This document shows, piece after piece, positions 1-8,315 of a DNA stretch of 32,683 nt (position 1 is the stretch's first letter; each line of letters starts with the position of its first letter). Origin of the DNA: an uncultured Acidimicrobiaceae bacterium (GTDB taxonomy: Bacteria > Actinomycetota > Acidimicrobiia > Acidimicrobiales > RAAP-2); contig CALGFJ010000224.1 of assembly GCA_937881055.1 (NCBI GenBank), forward strand, positions 1 to 32,683, written 5' to 3'. The notes under the pieces are model-generated. The model saw nothing but the letters and a program-made list of their open reading frames with translations, did not search any database and was not told the origin of the DNA. The position numbers were made by a program, and so were the translations under genes.

Positions 1-232
1 CCGCCCCCTTCCCCCGGTTCTCGGGCTGTTGGACGAACACGACATGGGGTAGATGGCCGTAGACCGCGTGCGCGACCTGCATCGTGTCATCACGCGAGCC
101 GTCGTCCACGACGATGACCTCGAGCTGCTCCGGACCCATTTCGTCAAGGACCGGTCGGAGTCGGTCGAAGCCGGCGGCGAGTCGCAGTGATTCGTTATAG
201 GCCGGTATGACTAATGAGGTTGTGATCGTCAC
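1..232 (-). CDS. Family 2 glycosyltransferase (N-terminal fragment, cut by window edge)
   Basis: Only the first 77 codons are present, starting at a GTG at 232-230; an in-frame TAG three codons upstream rules out a longer protein. The visible part has the GT-A nucleotide-sugar fold signature: a hydrophobic first strand ending in SLVIPAYNE, then EVIVVDDGSRDDT, then QQPENRGKGA near the edge. DDGS binds the nucleotide in this family and the NRGKG segment is typical of dolichol- or polyprenol-phosphate mannosyl/glucosyltransferase-like members. It probably transfers a sugar from an NDP-sugar at the cytoplasmic face of the membrane. It is divergent from the sulfotransferase at 445, so both may serve surface glycan assembly, but that is inference. 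The acceptor cannot be judged from the fragment. Confidence 0.85.
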   Translation of the reverse strand, partial: MTITTSLVIPAYNESLRLAAGFDRLRPVLDEMGPEQLEVIVVDDGSRDDTMQVAHAVYGHLPHVVFVQQPENRGKGA

Positions 233-427
233 GGTGCTCTATCTCGATGCGACCTTCGTTCGGAAAGGAATCGGTGGCGCGCAATAAACCGTAGTACGAC
301 CGAGATCGCGAGTCTGACCAATCGCTTCGACGTGGTTCGTGGACATTTTCGATTCATCATTCGGGCTGCGAGGTATTTGTGCGATTGACTCGTGCGGCGA
401 TGTCTCATTGGAAACGAACAGCGCTCC

Positions 428-432
428 GGAGG
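428..432 (+). promoter_or_regulatory. Ribosome binding site of the sulfotransferase gene
   Basis: GGAGG lies 12 nt before the GTG at 445. It supports that start over the ATG at residue 8, which would cut into the nucleotide-binding strand. Confidence 0.6.
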
Positions 433-444
433 TAGTTTTCTTGA

Positions 445-1464
445 GTGGGAGTCTTGGTATTGGGCATGCATCGGTCGGGCACATCCGCGTTGGCGGGTGC
501 CCTTCAATCGATGGGATACGAGGTTGGACCCGACGACGACGTGATGCCCGCCGACGTCGGAAATCCCGAGGGCTACTTCGAACTCCTGAGCGTCGTTCGG
601 GCGAATGACGAACTGCTCGCTCATTTTGGGGGACGTTGGGACAGCCCGCCGGAGTTTCTCCCGGACTGGACGAATGACGAGGTCGCCGGCGAATTCGTGG
701 ACGCCACGCGCGCCATGATCGATGCACTCTTCGAGAGCGATCACTACGTGCTGAAGGATCCGCGGATTTCGCTCCTACTTCCGTTGTGGCGACAAATCAC
801 CAACGACCGTGGATGCGCCGTGGCCATTGTGCGCGATCCGCTCGAAGTGGCCGCCTCACTTACGCGACGCAACGGGATTCCCACTCTTACGGGTCTCGCC
901 TTGTGGGCGGCGTACAACCGGGCGATGCTCCGCGATCTCGAAGGCGCAAGGGTTCACGTCTGCAGCTACAGCGATCTCATCGAGAATCCCGTTGAAGTCC
1001 TGACCGCCATCTCAGAAAGTCTCCGTGGGTGGGGCGAGATCGTTGACGACCGGGACCTTTCCAATGCGGTCTCGTTGATTCGTCCGGAACTTCGACGCAA
1101 CACCATCGTCAACGCCGAAATGCAAACCGTGGCGTCACACCTCGGGGTCACCGAACTGATGAAGCTGATGCTCGACCTGCGTGGTCGCCACGACGTCTTC
1201 AACCTGGGAACTGCGCTGGAGCCGGGGTGGTGGGAAGGGCCGCTCCTGGAAGAGCGTCACGTACTGCTTCAGTGGGCTCTCACTGCCATCGCCGAGTTGG
1301 AGTCGCACAATTCGAAACTGCTCACGGAGAACGCAATCCTGTGGGAGAGAAGCGAATCCGCGACGCGCGAGGCCGATCGCTTGCGCGGTCGCATCGACGG
1401 CGTGCGTCGACTCGTCCCCGGACCGCTCTATACGCTCGTCACCAAATTGGCCCGTCGATCCTGA
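445..1464 (+). CDS. Sulfotransferase family protein (PAPS-dependent)
   Basis: This 339-residue protein begins MGVLVLGMHRSGTSALAGAL, a P-loop-like 5'-phosphosulfate binding motif at residues 5-15 typical of the sulfotransferase fold. KDPRISLLLPLW at about residues 104-115 and AIVRDPLEVAASL near 128-140 match the second and third conserved blocks, the 3'-phosphate-binding Arg and following Ser region. The C-terminal 80 residues are rich in Glu, Arg and Leu and look like a helical or coiled-coil tail. It should move sulfate from PAPS to a carbohydrate or lipid hydroxyl. The APS kinase gene 160 bp downstream on the same strand makes PAPS, which supports the call. The start is GTG with GGAGG upstream. 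The acceptor is unknown. Confidence 0.8.
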   Translation: MGVLVLGMHRSGTSALAGALQSMGYEVGPDDDVMPADVGNPEGYFELLSVVRANDELLAHFGGRWDSPPEFLPDWTNDEVAGEFVDATRAMIDALFESDHYVLKDPRISLLLPLWRQITNDRGCAVAIVRDPLEVAASLTRRNGIPTLTGLALWAAYNRAMLRDLEGARVHVCSYSDLIENPVEVLTAISESLRGWGEIVDDRDLSNAVSLIRPELRRNTIVNAEMQTVASHLGVTELMKLMLDLRGRHDVFNLGTALEPGWWEGPLLEERHVLLQWALTAIAELESHNSKLLTENAILWERSESATREADRLRGRIDGVRRLVPGPLYTLVTKLARRS

Positions 1465-1625
1465 GCTCATCGACTCTGGCCCGCAGCGACGTCGAGTGGT
1501 TTTTCCATGACGCATTCAACGGTCTGGGTTGAAGCGGTACACAACGAGGAGTGAGTGAACCCAGTGCAACCTGAACATCCCAAATCGACGAGATACGCTG
1601 CGCCCGATGTCCGGAAAGCCAATCG

Positions 1626-2168
1626 ATGACGGACTCGACCGAATCGACCTTCGTCGTCTGGTTCACCGGAATATCCGGGGCTGGTAAGTCGACGATCGCC
1701 CGTATTGTTGAAGAACGTCTTCGCCAGAAGGGACTTCCGGTCCACAACCTCGACGGGGACGACATTCGTCACGGTTTGAACCGCGATCTGGGATTCAGCG
1801 ACGCCGACCGCGCGGAGAACATCCGTCGAGTCGGCGAACTCGCACGCCTCTTCAATTACGCCGGGATGATTGTGCTCGTCGCGGCCATCTCTCCCTTTCG
1901 GGTGGGACGTGACGACGCGCGCGCGCTCGTCGAGCCGGGCCGTTTCGTCGAGGTCCACGTGGACACGCCCATCGAGATCGCCGAACAGCGCGACGTGAAG
2001 GGTCTGTACCAGAAGGCGCGTTCGGGACAGCTCCTGAATTTCACTGGTATCGACTCGCCCTACGAATCGCCAGTACATCCCGAAATACGGATCGACTCCT
2101 CATTCGTCACGGCTGAAGACGCCGCCGATGAAGTGCTGCGTGTGCTCGAGGCGATGGGTCTCGTGTAG
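1626..2168 (+). CDS. cysC: Adenylylsulfate (APS) kinase
   Basis: The 180-residue product matches stand-alone APS kinase in length. It has the Walker A loop GISGAGKS (residues 15-22), [17 protein letters not shown] (42-58), [13 protein letters not shown] (64-76) and [10 protein letters not shown] (87-96), where Ser89 is at the position of the usual phosphorylated Ser. [12 protein letters not shown] follows near residue 138. The enzyme phosphorylates APS at the 3' hydroxyl to give PAPS in the cytosol. GGAAAG 8 nt before the ATG is a plausible ribosome binding site. There is no ATP sulfurylase gene next to it; with a sulfotransferase immediately upstream, it probably feeds sulfation rather than, or as well as, sulfate assimilation. 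It ends 9 bp from the convergent gene at 2178. Confidence 0.95.
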   Translation: MTDSTESTFVVWFTGISGAGKSTIARIVEERLRQKGLPVHNLDGDDIRHGLNRDLGFSDADRAENIRRVGELARLFNYAGMIVLVAAISPFRVGRDDARALVEPGRFVEVHVDTPIEIAEQRDVKGLYQKARSGQLLNFTGIDSPYESPVHPEIRIDSSFVTAEDAADEVLRVLEAMGLV

Positions 2169-2177
2169 TTCGAACGA

Positions 2178-2768
2178 CTACTGGTTCGTCGACGGGCCGG
2201 AGGTCATCGGGCCGTCATTCCGTGGCGTCAAATATGGCTGCGCATCGGGTGACGTCGGCGTGATGACCGGCGCCGCGGGGACGCCGCTCGCCATGCAGCG
2301 GATCAGGTCCATCTGACATTGATCGCGATGTTGCACTGCGGTGTTCATACCGTCAACCGCCTTGGCGACGAGGGACGCGTGCGCCGGTTCATCGACCGAG
2401 GCGCCGTCAACGAGCATTCGTTCTCTTTCGACTGCCTCCAGGTGGGCCCGCGCAGTTTCCCAATAGCGCACGGCGCGCTCGGCCAACTCGAGCGCATCTC
2501 GCTGGTCGGCGCACTGGCTCGGACGACGCTTGCGACGCGCCCGGGTGAAGAGAAAGATGCCGATGCCGCCGAGTACGAGCACACCAACACCGAGGGCGAG
2601 AAGAACTCCTTCGCTGCCGGGAGACGCGGTGGTCGCGACGAGTGTCTGTCGACTCGCCGCGCCGGCGTTCGAGGACTGCAGCGTGTCGACGGTGAGTACG
2701 ACGCCCACGGCCACGATCGTCGAAAGACGATGCGTGCGGCGAATCCTGATTTTCCCTCGTGCGCCCAT
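2178..2768 (-). CDS. Hypothetical secreted or membrane-anchored protein
   Basis: I do not recognise this family. The 196-residue protein starts with a basic stretch (GARGKIRIRRTHR), then a hydrophobic signal-like helix ending near SNAGAAS. A second strong membrane helix (GVLLALGVGVLVLGGIGIFLF, about residues 53-73) is followed at once by RARRKRRPSQ, so the C-terminal 120 residues should be cytoplasmic. That part is charged and predicted helical (ALELAERAVRYWETARAHLEAVERERML), with a Pro/Thr-rich end. The reading frame is open for 77 further codons upstream, but GGAGGAG at 2774-2780 sits 5 nt before the ATG at 2768 and fixes the start. It is downstream of, and possibly cotranscribed with, the sugar-acid operon. 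Confidence 0.65.
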   Translation of the reverse strand: MGARGKIRIRRTHRLSTIVAVGVVLTVDTLQSSNAGAASRQTLVATTASPGSEGVLLALGVGVLVLGGIGIFLFTRARRKRRPSQCADQRDALELAERAVRYWETARAHLEAVERERMLVDGASVDEPAHASLVAKAVDGMNTAVQHRDQCQMDLIRCMASGVPAAPVITPTSPDAQPYLTPRNDGPMTSGPSTNQ

Positions 2769-2773
2769 CAATG

Positions 2774-2780
2774 CTCCTCC
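2774..2780 (-). promoter_or_regulatory. Ribosome binding site deciding the start at 2768
   Basis: On the minus strand GGAGGAG precedes the ATG by 5 nt. This selects the 196-residue protein over the longer open frame beginning at 2999, which would overlap the dehydrogenase gene by 121 bp. Confidence 0.7.
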
Positions 2781-2878
2781 GAGCAGGAAACGTTGACCGA
2801 TGGCAAGAACGATACATCGTGTCGCACGCTCATCACCTGAGGCGCCGGGTATTGCCGCCCAGGACAGTCGTCGCAGCG

Positions 2879-4402
2879 TCAGCGCTCGTAGTGCACGACA
2901 CCATCGACGCGTCGCGGGATCGAGAGGGGATTGCCCTCTTGCAGGGCCGGTGGCAGCAGGTCGTCGGGTACGGACTGAAAGGTGACAGGGCGCAACCATC
3001 GTTCAACGGCGGCGGCCCCGACCGACGTGCTGGCGCTCGACGTCGTCGAGGGCCACGGACCACCGTGTTGCATCGACCAGCTCACGCCAACGCCCGTCGG
3101 GAAGCCGTTGACGATGACGCGACCGCTTCGCCGAGCACCGAGTTCCAAGAGCCAGCGGCCGTCTCGGTCGTTGTCGACGCCAAAGATACTGAAGGTGAGC
3201 GCGGGCTCGCTCGCGAGCAGCGCGTCGCGCAGTTCATCCTTCGAGTGGTATCGGACGATCAGCGCGCTCGGGCCGAAGCACTCTTCGCGCAGCGCGTAGG
3301 CGTCACGACCGACGAAGCGCGCGGCGTCCACTTCGTACAACTGCGCGGACGCGTGAGCGTCGCTTCCCGGGTCGTGCTGCACCAATGGCCGCACGTCACT
3401 GATGGCGGCGATGGCCTCGGTCCCGCGTCGAAAATGATCGGCGATCGACGAGGTGAGCATGGTGAAAGGGCCGAGCGCAGAAAGGGACTCCACGGTCGCG
3501 GCGACGAGGGCGTCACCGTCTTCGCCGCCCGGCACGAACACGAGGCCCGGCTTCGTGCAGAACTGTCCCACCCCCAGTGTCATCGACCCGGCGAGTGAGG
3601 ACCCGATCTCCGCAGCGCGCTCGGCCGCGGCGCTCTCGGTCACGACCAATGGATTCGCTGATCCGAGTTCACCAAAGAAGGGGATTGGCACGGAACGATC
3701 GTTCGCTCGTTCCCAGAGGGCCAGTCCGGCACCGACCGAACCGGTGAAGCCGATGGCACTGGTCTGTGGTGCGTCGACCAGTGCGGTACCGGCCTCGAGG
3801 CCGAAGATGAGATTCACCGTTCCCTTCGGCGCCTCACATCGTCGCGCGGCGCGTTCGAGCGCTTCAAACGTGGCGGCGCTCGTTGCCGGGTGCGCCGGGT
3901 GCGCCTTTATGACGACGGGACAACCGGCGGCGAGGGCGGACGCGGTGTCGCCGCCGGGGACCGAGAAGGCGAAGGGGAAATTCGAACTCCCGAAGACGCC
4001 CACCACGCCGATCGGAGAACGCATTCGTCGAAGGTCCGGCAGCGGTCCCATTGGCGAGTCGGTGGCGTGGTCAATGGTCGCGTCAAGAAATGTTCCGTCG
4101 CTCACGACATCGGCGAAGAATCGAAGCTGGAACGCGGTTCGACGCAGCTCACCTTCCAGGCGCGTCGTCGGCAACGCAGTCTCTGAGATCGCGAGTTCGA
4201 CCAGATTCGCCGCGTCACTCTCGAGTTCCTCGGCGATCGTTCGAAGAAGTCCGGCGCGCCAGTTCAGTGACCGGCTGGCGTAGTCGTCCAGTGCGGCCGC
4301 GGCCATTTCGGTCGCCGCCACAACCTCGGCGTCGCCATCTTCTTCGAAGCCCAGCGAACGATGTTCGCCCGTTTCTGGGTTGGTGCTTATGACGTCAGCC
4401 AC
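2879..4402 (-). CDS. Aldehyde dehydrogenase, 2,5-dioxovalerate (alpha-ketoglutarate semialdehyde) dehydrogenase type
   Basis: The 507-residue protein is an NAD(P)+ aldehyde dehydrogenase with the catalytic set visible: Asn141 in GVFGSSNFPFAF, Lys166 in VVIKAHPAHP, Glu245 in FFGELGSANP and nucleophile Cys282 in GQFCTKPG. The FPFAFS and KAHPAHP variants are typical of the ketoglutarate-semialdehyde branch. It would oxidise 2-oxoglutarate semialdehyde to 2-oxoglutarate, the last step of oxidative pentose, glucarate and hydroxyproline degradation. It is the last clear member of the operon that also encodes a sugar importer, a lactonase and a sugar-acid dehydratase, and it starts 3 bp after the lactonase stop. 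The pentose or sugar-acid route is therefore favoured over hydroxyproline. Cofactor preference cannot be read from the sequence. Confidence 0.85.
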   Translation of the reverse strand: MADVISTNPETGEHRSLGFEEDGDAEVVAATEMAAAALDDYASRSLNWRAGLLRTIAEELESDAANLVELAISETALPTTRLEGELRRTAFQLRFFADVVSDGTFLDATIDHATDSPMGPLPDLRRMRSPIGVVGVFGSSNFPFAFSVPGGDTASALAAGCPVVIKAHPAHPATSAATFEALERAARRCEAPKGTVNLIFGLEAGTALVDAPQTSAIGFTGSVGAGLALWERANDRSVPIPFFGELGSANPLVVTESAAAERAAEIGSSLAGSMTLGVGQFCTKPGLVFVPGGEDGDALVAATVESLSALGPFTMLTSSIADHFRRGTEAIAAISDVRPLVQHDPGSDAHASAQLYEVDAARFVGRDAYALREECFGPSALIVRYHSKDELRDALLASEPALTFSIFGVDNDRDGRWLLELGARRSGRVIVNGFPTGVGVSWSMQHGGPWPSTTSSASTSVGAAAVERWLRPVTFQSVPDDLLPPALQEGNPLSIPRRVDGVVHYER

Positions 4403-4405
4403 ATC

Positions 4406-5233
4406 TCACTCCGTTCTGGGAAGGCGAATCGGTGCACCGCGGTGCTCGGGCGCGATCGTCACGATGTTGTGACCGCAGAGCGACGCGAGGGCGAGCCGGT
4501 CGAGTCCATCGCCGTAATAGGCGACGTTGGTGGGCGAGAGGATCAGTTCGCCCGTCCACTCGTCGAAGATCAACTCGAGGCCGTCCTCTTTGGTCCAGCG
4601 CCACATTTGGTTCGGTTGGTAGCACGAGATCAACAGACCGCCCGCGGCGTCGAACGCTAAGCCGTCCGGGACGCAGCGCTCCAACTCGATCACCCGTTCG
4701 AGTTCGCCCCCGTCGAGCGCCAGCGCACTCACCGCGGGAGCGGCGGACTCGATGATCCAGAGCGTCGTCGCGTCGATCGCGATTCCGTTGGCGAACGCCA
4801 GTGGGCGCGTCGGCACCCGGGTCGTCGTGCCGTCGGCGTCGATCGCGACGATGCCCCCGCTCGCTTCTGAGAAGATTCCGGAGTCGGAGACGAAGAGGCG
4901 ACCGTCCGGGGCGAAGGCGGGGTAGTTGGGGTAGCCGATCGCGTCGCCGAAGGCCTCGATCACAAACTGCGCGTTCATCTTCCAGACTTGGTGATTCCCG
5001 GGGTCGCAGATGTAGAGCGCCCCACTCGCGTCCAGCGCCAGTCCCAAGAGAGCGCCGCCGTCGATGACCGTGACGACGTTGACCGAGCCGTCCAGTTCGA
5101 CGCGATAGACCTGGCCGCCTTCACCGCCGGCCCACAGGCACCGGCGAGCGGGATCCCAGCAGACACCCTCCACGTGATCGAATCCCGAGGCGAGGATCTG
5201 GTAATCGAGGGCGTCGGAGATCGTGGTCGCCAT
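4406..5233 (-). CDS. SMP-30/gluconolactonase family sugar lactonase
   Basis: The 275-residue product is a six-bladed beta-propeller of the SMP-30/LRE family. Likely metal ligands are Glu22 (HVEGVCWD), Asn149 (FANGIAID) and Asp190 (VPDGLAFD); Asn103 in GYPNYPAF is the usual substrate-side Asn. Repeated blade motifs such as ALDASGALYICDPGNHQVW are seen. It should hydrolyse an aldonolactone to the aldonic acid with a divalent metal ion in the cytosol. Its ATG overlaps the ATPase stop in TAATG, so translation is probably coupled. In this operon it fits the second step of a non-phosphorylating sugar route, between a sugar dehydrogenase and the IlvD/Edd dehydratase. Confidence 0.87.
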   Translation of the reverse strand: MATTISDALDYQILASGFDHVEGVCWDPARRCLWAGGEGGQVYRVELDGSVNVVTVIDGGALLGLALDASGALYICDPGNHQVWKMNAQFVIEAFGDAIGYPNYPAFAPDGRLFVSDSGIFSEASGGIVAIDADGTTTRVPTRPLAFANGIAIDATTLWIIESAAPAVSALALDGGELERVIELERCVPDGLAFDAAGGLLISCYQPNQMWRWTKEDGLELIFDEWTGELILSPTNVAYYGDGLDRLALASLCGHNIVTIAPEHRGAPIRLPRTE

Positions 5234-6396
5234 TACGAACTCCTTCGAAGGCTGAGACCGCTGTCGGTGTCGAAGAAGTGGAAGTGATCGGGATTCAGTC
5301 GAACCTGAAGTTGGTCGCCCACCGAGACGCCCGAACGCGGTCCCATCTTGGCGACGAGCGTCGTCGGTCGTGATACGACCGCGCCGCTGTCATTGACGAC
5401 GAACGCGTCGTTGCCTACGGCGTCGACCAGGGCGAGGTGGACGAGGATCTCTGCGCCCAGCGCCTCACGTCGTTCGACCTTCGTCGAGAGCGAGTCCGAA
5501 CCCGAGTGCTCGAGGACCTCGATGTCCTCGGGCCGGACGCCGAAGACCACCCCCGGTCCGTCCACCTTGGGCAGTTGGTGCGACGTGGCATAGTTCGAAG
5601 GGACGGCGAGGCGCTGCGAGCCCAGTACGAGGGCGAGGCCGGAGTCGTTCGATTCGAGAGAGCCTCGCAACAGGTTCATGGGAGGCGAGCCCATGAAGCC
5701 GGCCACGAACTCATTCCGTGGGTGGTCGTAGAGGTCCTGGGGTGTGTCGCACTGTTGGAGTTTCCCCCCACGCATGACCGCCACCCGATCGCCCATGGTC
5801 ATGGCCTCGATCTGGTCGTGCGTCACGTAGACGGTGGCCACGCCCAAGAGGCGCTGGATGCGCGCAATCTCGAGTCGCATCTCGACGCGTAACTGCGCGT
5901 CGAGGTTCGACAATGGCTCGTCCATCAAAAATGCCTGGGGACTGCGGACGATTGCCCGACCCATTGCCACGCGTTGACGTTGACCTCCCGAGAGCGCCTT
6001 CGGACGACGATCGAGGTAGTCGGTGAGTCGCAGGATCGCCGCCGCCTCGCCCACCTTCTTCGCGACCTCGGCTTTCGAAAGCCCACGGACCTTGAGGGCG
6101 AATCCCATGTTCTGCGCGACCGTCATGTGGGGGTAGAGGGCGTAGTTCTGAAAGACCATCGCGACGTCACGGTCCTTCGGCAAGACGTTGTTGACGACGG
6201 AGCCGCCGATCGAGAGCGTGCCCGACGTGATGTCCTCCAAACCGGCCAACATGCGAAGCGCCGTCGTCTTGCCACATCCCGACGGCCCGACCAGGACCAT
6301 GAACTCGCCGTCGGCGACGTGGAGTGACAGATCGTCGACCGCCCGAATATCGTCACCAAAGATCTTGGTGACGCCGTCGAAGGTGATCTCTGCCAT
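5233..6396 (-). CDS. Sugar ABC transporter ATP-binding protein (UgpC/MsmK family)
   Basis: The 387-residue ATPase has Walker A GPSGCGKTT (37-45), Q-loop FQNYALYPHM, signature LSGGQRQRVAMGRA (135-148), Walker B AFLMDEPLSNLD (155-166) and the switch His193 in VTHDQ. The remaining 150 residues form the TOBE-type regulatory domain, including FGVRPEDIEV, as in MalK, UgpC and MsmK. It energises the importer formed with the two permeases and the binding protein upstream. AAGGAG lies 8 nt before the ATG. Such ATPases often serve several importers, so it may not be exclusive to this substrate. Confidence 0.93.
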   Translation of the reverse strand: MAEITFDGVTKIFGDDIRAVDDLSLHVADGEFMVLVGPSGCGKTTALRMLAGLEDITSGTLSIGGSVVNNVLPKDRDVAMVFQNYALYPHMTVAQNMGFALKVRGLSKAEVAKKVGEAAAILRLTDYLDRRPKALSGGQRQRVAMGRAIVRSPQAFLMDEPLSNLDAQLRVEMRLEIARIQRLLGVATVYVTHDQIEAMTMGDRVAVMRGGKLQQCDTPQDLYDHPRNEFVAGFMGSPPMNLLRGSLESNDSGLALVLGSQRLAVPSNYATSHQLPKVDGPGVVFGVRPEDIEVLEHSGSDSLSTKVERREALGAEILVHLALVDAVGNDAFVVNDSGAVVSRPTTLVAKMGPRSGVSVGDQLQVRLNPDHFHFFDTDSGLSLRRSS

Positions 6397-6433
6397 CAGT
6401 GACTACTCCTTGATTGGAACTTCGCAAAGTCGC

Positions 6434-7303
6434 TCATCGGTCGATTCCCATCGTGAGTCCCTTCACCAGATAGCGCTGGAAGCCGAGGTAGACGAGCATC
6501 GCCGGCAACGCGCTAATGATGGACCCGGCCATGAGTCCCGGGATCGACGTCGTTCGTCCGGCCGCGAGGACCGCGAGCCCGACGGTAATCGGTCGGTCCG
6601 ACGTGTTTTGAATGAAGAGGAGTCCGACGAGCAAGTCGTCCCAGATCTGGATGAACTGCAAGACCGTGACCGTGGCGATGGCCGGTACGGCGATCGGCAA
6701 GACGAGGCGCCACATCGCCCCGAAATATCCGAGTCCGTCGACGATGCCGGCTTCGATGAGTTCATCGGGTACGCCGCGGAAATACGTCGTGAAGAGAAAG
6801 ACCGAAAATGGGGTGCCCAGTGCCGCGTAGACGAGGATCGCACCGGTGTAGCCCCCGGTGAGATGCAACTTGGTGACGTTGACGAATTCGGGCATGAGAA
6901 TCGCCTGCAGTGGCACCATCATCGCGCTGACGATGACGAGGAACACCGCGGTCGAACTGCGAAAGCGCAATTTCGAGAACGCGAAGCCGGCCGGGAGCCC
7001 GACGCAGAGAATGATGAAAATCGACGCCGAACAGAGGATCGTGGAACTGAGCACCTCTTGGCCAACGGGGATGACGCTCGTCAAGCTCGACCAACTGAGC
7101 CACGAGAAGCCACCGCCGGAGAGGAACTGCGACTCCGACTTCAAACTCGTGATGACCATCACCCAGAACGGGTACAGCATGACAATCGCCACGATGACCA
7201 TTGCGCCAAAGAGAATCCAACGACCGACCTTTCGCGGCTTCTTCATTGCCCGCGGTTCACCGGTGCCTTCGGATTCGGTGGGTGGCGTGACGAGCGTGGT
7301 CAT
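6434..7303 (-). CDS. Sugar ABC transporter permease, MalG/UgpE type
   Basis: The 289-residue membrane protein has about six hydrophobic helices, starting WILFGAMVIVAIVMLYPFWVMVITSLKS, which is typical of the MalG side of CUT1 importers. The cytoplasmic EAA loop reads DELIEAGIVDGLGYFGAMWRLVLPIAVP, the coupling helix that contacts the ATPase. The C-terminus YLVKGLTMGIDR is the usual KGLTxGAVKG-like ending. Its start overlaps the stop of the MalF-like permease by 4 bp, so the two subunits are likely made together. Confidence 0.93.
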   Translation of the reverse strand: MTTLVTPPTESEGTGEPRAMKKPRKVGRWILFGAMVIVAIVMLYPFWVMVITSLKSESQFLSGGGFSWLSWSSLTSVIPVGQEVLSSTILCSASIFIILCVGLPAGFAFSKLRFRSSTAVFLVIVSAMMVPLQAILMPEFVNVTKLHLTGGYTGAILVYAALGTPFSVFLFTTYFRGVPDELIEAGIVDGLGYFGAMWRLVLPIAVPAIATVTVLQFIQIWDDLLVGLLFIQNTSDRPITVGLAVLAAGRTTSIPGLMAGSIISALPAMLVYLGFQRYLVKGLTMGIDR

Positions 7304-8223
7304 TCGTTTGACCCGATCAGTCGAAGTTGTACGACGCCGACGATGCCGGTGATCACGAAGAGGATCAACCCGTAGAGCGCGGCCGTCCCGAAGTCACCCT
7401 GATTAAAGCCGGTCTCGTAGATCAAGAACTCCATGGTGGTCGTGGCGTAGCCCGGACCGCCGCCCGTCATGACGAAGATGAGACTGAAGAGGGCCGAAAA
7501 GAGTGCGATCACGGTCATGACGAACGCCAACTGGATGAAGCGACTGAGGTGGGGCAGTGTGATGCTGCGAAAGATTCTCCACCGGCCAGCGCCATCGATG
7601 CGCGCCGCTTCTTCGAGGCTCGGATCTAGTGTCGCCAGTCCCGTGAGAAAGAGCATCGTGTTCGTGCCAATCATCGTGAAGACGAACGTGATGCCGAGCG
7701 CAATGAGCGCTTCTGACTGATAACCCAACATGTTCGTGCTGATGTGGGAGAAGCCCAGAGCGTGAATGATCGAATTCAGCGTTCCTTGGTAGGCGAAGAA
7801 TCGCTCGGCGACCAGTCCAAGCACGACCCACGAGATGGCGGTCGGGAGAAAGTAGATGGAACGGAAGACCCGCCATCCGGCCACACGCTGGTGGAGGAGT
7901 ACCGCGATACCAAGTGGGATTGCGAGCGCAAAGGGTACGGAGAGCAGCAACAAGCCGTTGTTGCGTAGCGCGGTCCAGAGATTTGTGTTGTGGAAGGCCT
8001 GGGTCCAGGTGGACGGACCGATCCACGTCGACGTCAGGCCATTCCACTGCGTGAAGGAGTAGTAGACCGCTTGGCCAATCGGCACACCGATGAAGCACAC
8101 AACAAGCGCGATCGCCGGCAACGCGAACACGACGCCCGCGAACTGGCGACGTCGCTTAAGCGTCATCCGCCTCGCCTTGGGGGCGAACGTCGGTGTCGCT
8201 GGGATGGGGATCGTTGTGCTCAT
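7300..8223 (-). CDS. Sugar ABC transporter permease, MalF/UgpA type
   Basis: The 307-residue protein has a basic N-terminus (KARRMTLKRRRQ) and about six membrane helices, beginning FAGVVFALPAIALVVCFIGVPIGQAVYYSF. The EAA loop is EEAARIDGAGRWRIFRSITLPHL. VMTGGGPGYATTTMEFLIYETGF near the C-terminus is a hallmark of this permease family. It pairs with the MalG-type subunit encoded next, with a 4-bp overlap. A strong stem-loop lies between this gene and that of the binding protein upstream, which could make permease levels lower than binding-protein levels. Confidence 0.93.
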   Translation of the reverse strand: MSTTIPIPATPTFAPKARRMTLKRRRQFAGVVFALPAIALVVCFIGVPIGQAVYYSFTQWNGLTSTWIGPSTWTQAFHNTNLWTALRNNGLLLLSVPFALAIPLGIAVLLHQRVAGWRVFRSIYFLPTAISWVVLGLVAERFFAYQGTLNSIIHALGFSHISTNMLGYQSEALIALGITFVFTMIGTNTMLFLTGLATLDPSLEEAARIDGAGRWRIFRSITLPHLSRFIQLAFVMTVIALFSALFSLIFVMTGGGPGYATTTMEFLIYETGFNQGDFGTAALYGLILFVITGIVGVVQLRLIGSNE

Positions 8224-8261
8224 GGTGAGACTGCGTTCTTTCGAATCCTTCTCTAATCAGC

Positions 8262-8305
8262 ATCGCGTCCCCATCCAATCCCGGCGGCTTGGATGGGGAC
8301 GCGAT
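8262..8305 (-). terminator. 17-bp perfect stem-loop between binding protein and permease genes
   Basis: ATCGCGTCCCCATCCAA (8262-8278) is exactly complementary to TTGGATGGGGACGCGAT (8289-8305), with a 10-nt loop. It begins 10 bp after the binding protein stop codon. No T-run follows on the minus strand, so it is more likely an mRNA-stabilising or attenuating hairpin that favours binding-protein expression than a simple intrinsic terminator. Confidence 0.7.
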
Positions 8306-8315
8306 CTGGCGTTAC

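Noticed and set aside
1524-1564. CTGGGTT...AACCCAG inverted repeat between sulfotransferase and cysC genes
   Set aside because: Seven-bp arms with a 27-nt spacer are expected by chance; there is no T-run and no other sign of a terminator.
2769-2999. N-terminal extension of the hypothetical membrane protein
   Set aside because: It overlaps the dehydrogenase gene and a good ribosome binding site stands just before the ATG at 2768.
3453-4283. Long open frames on the strand opposite the dehydrogenase, and similar ones opposite other genes (for example 6188-7375, 29746-31056)
   Set aside because: They are long because of high GC at third positions; their proteins are rich in Arg, Ser, Asp and His with no domain, and each is covered by a convincing gene on the other strand.
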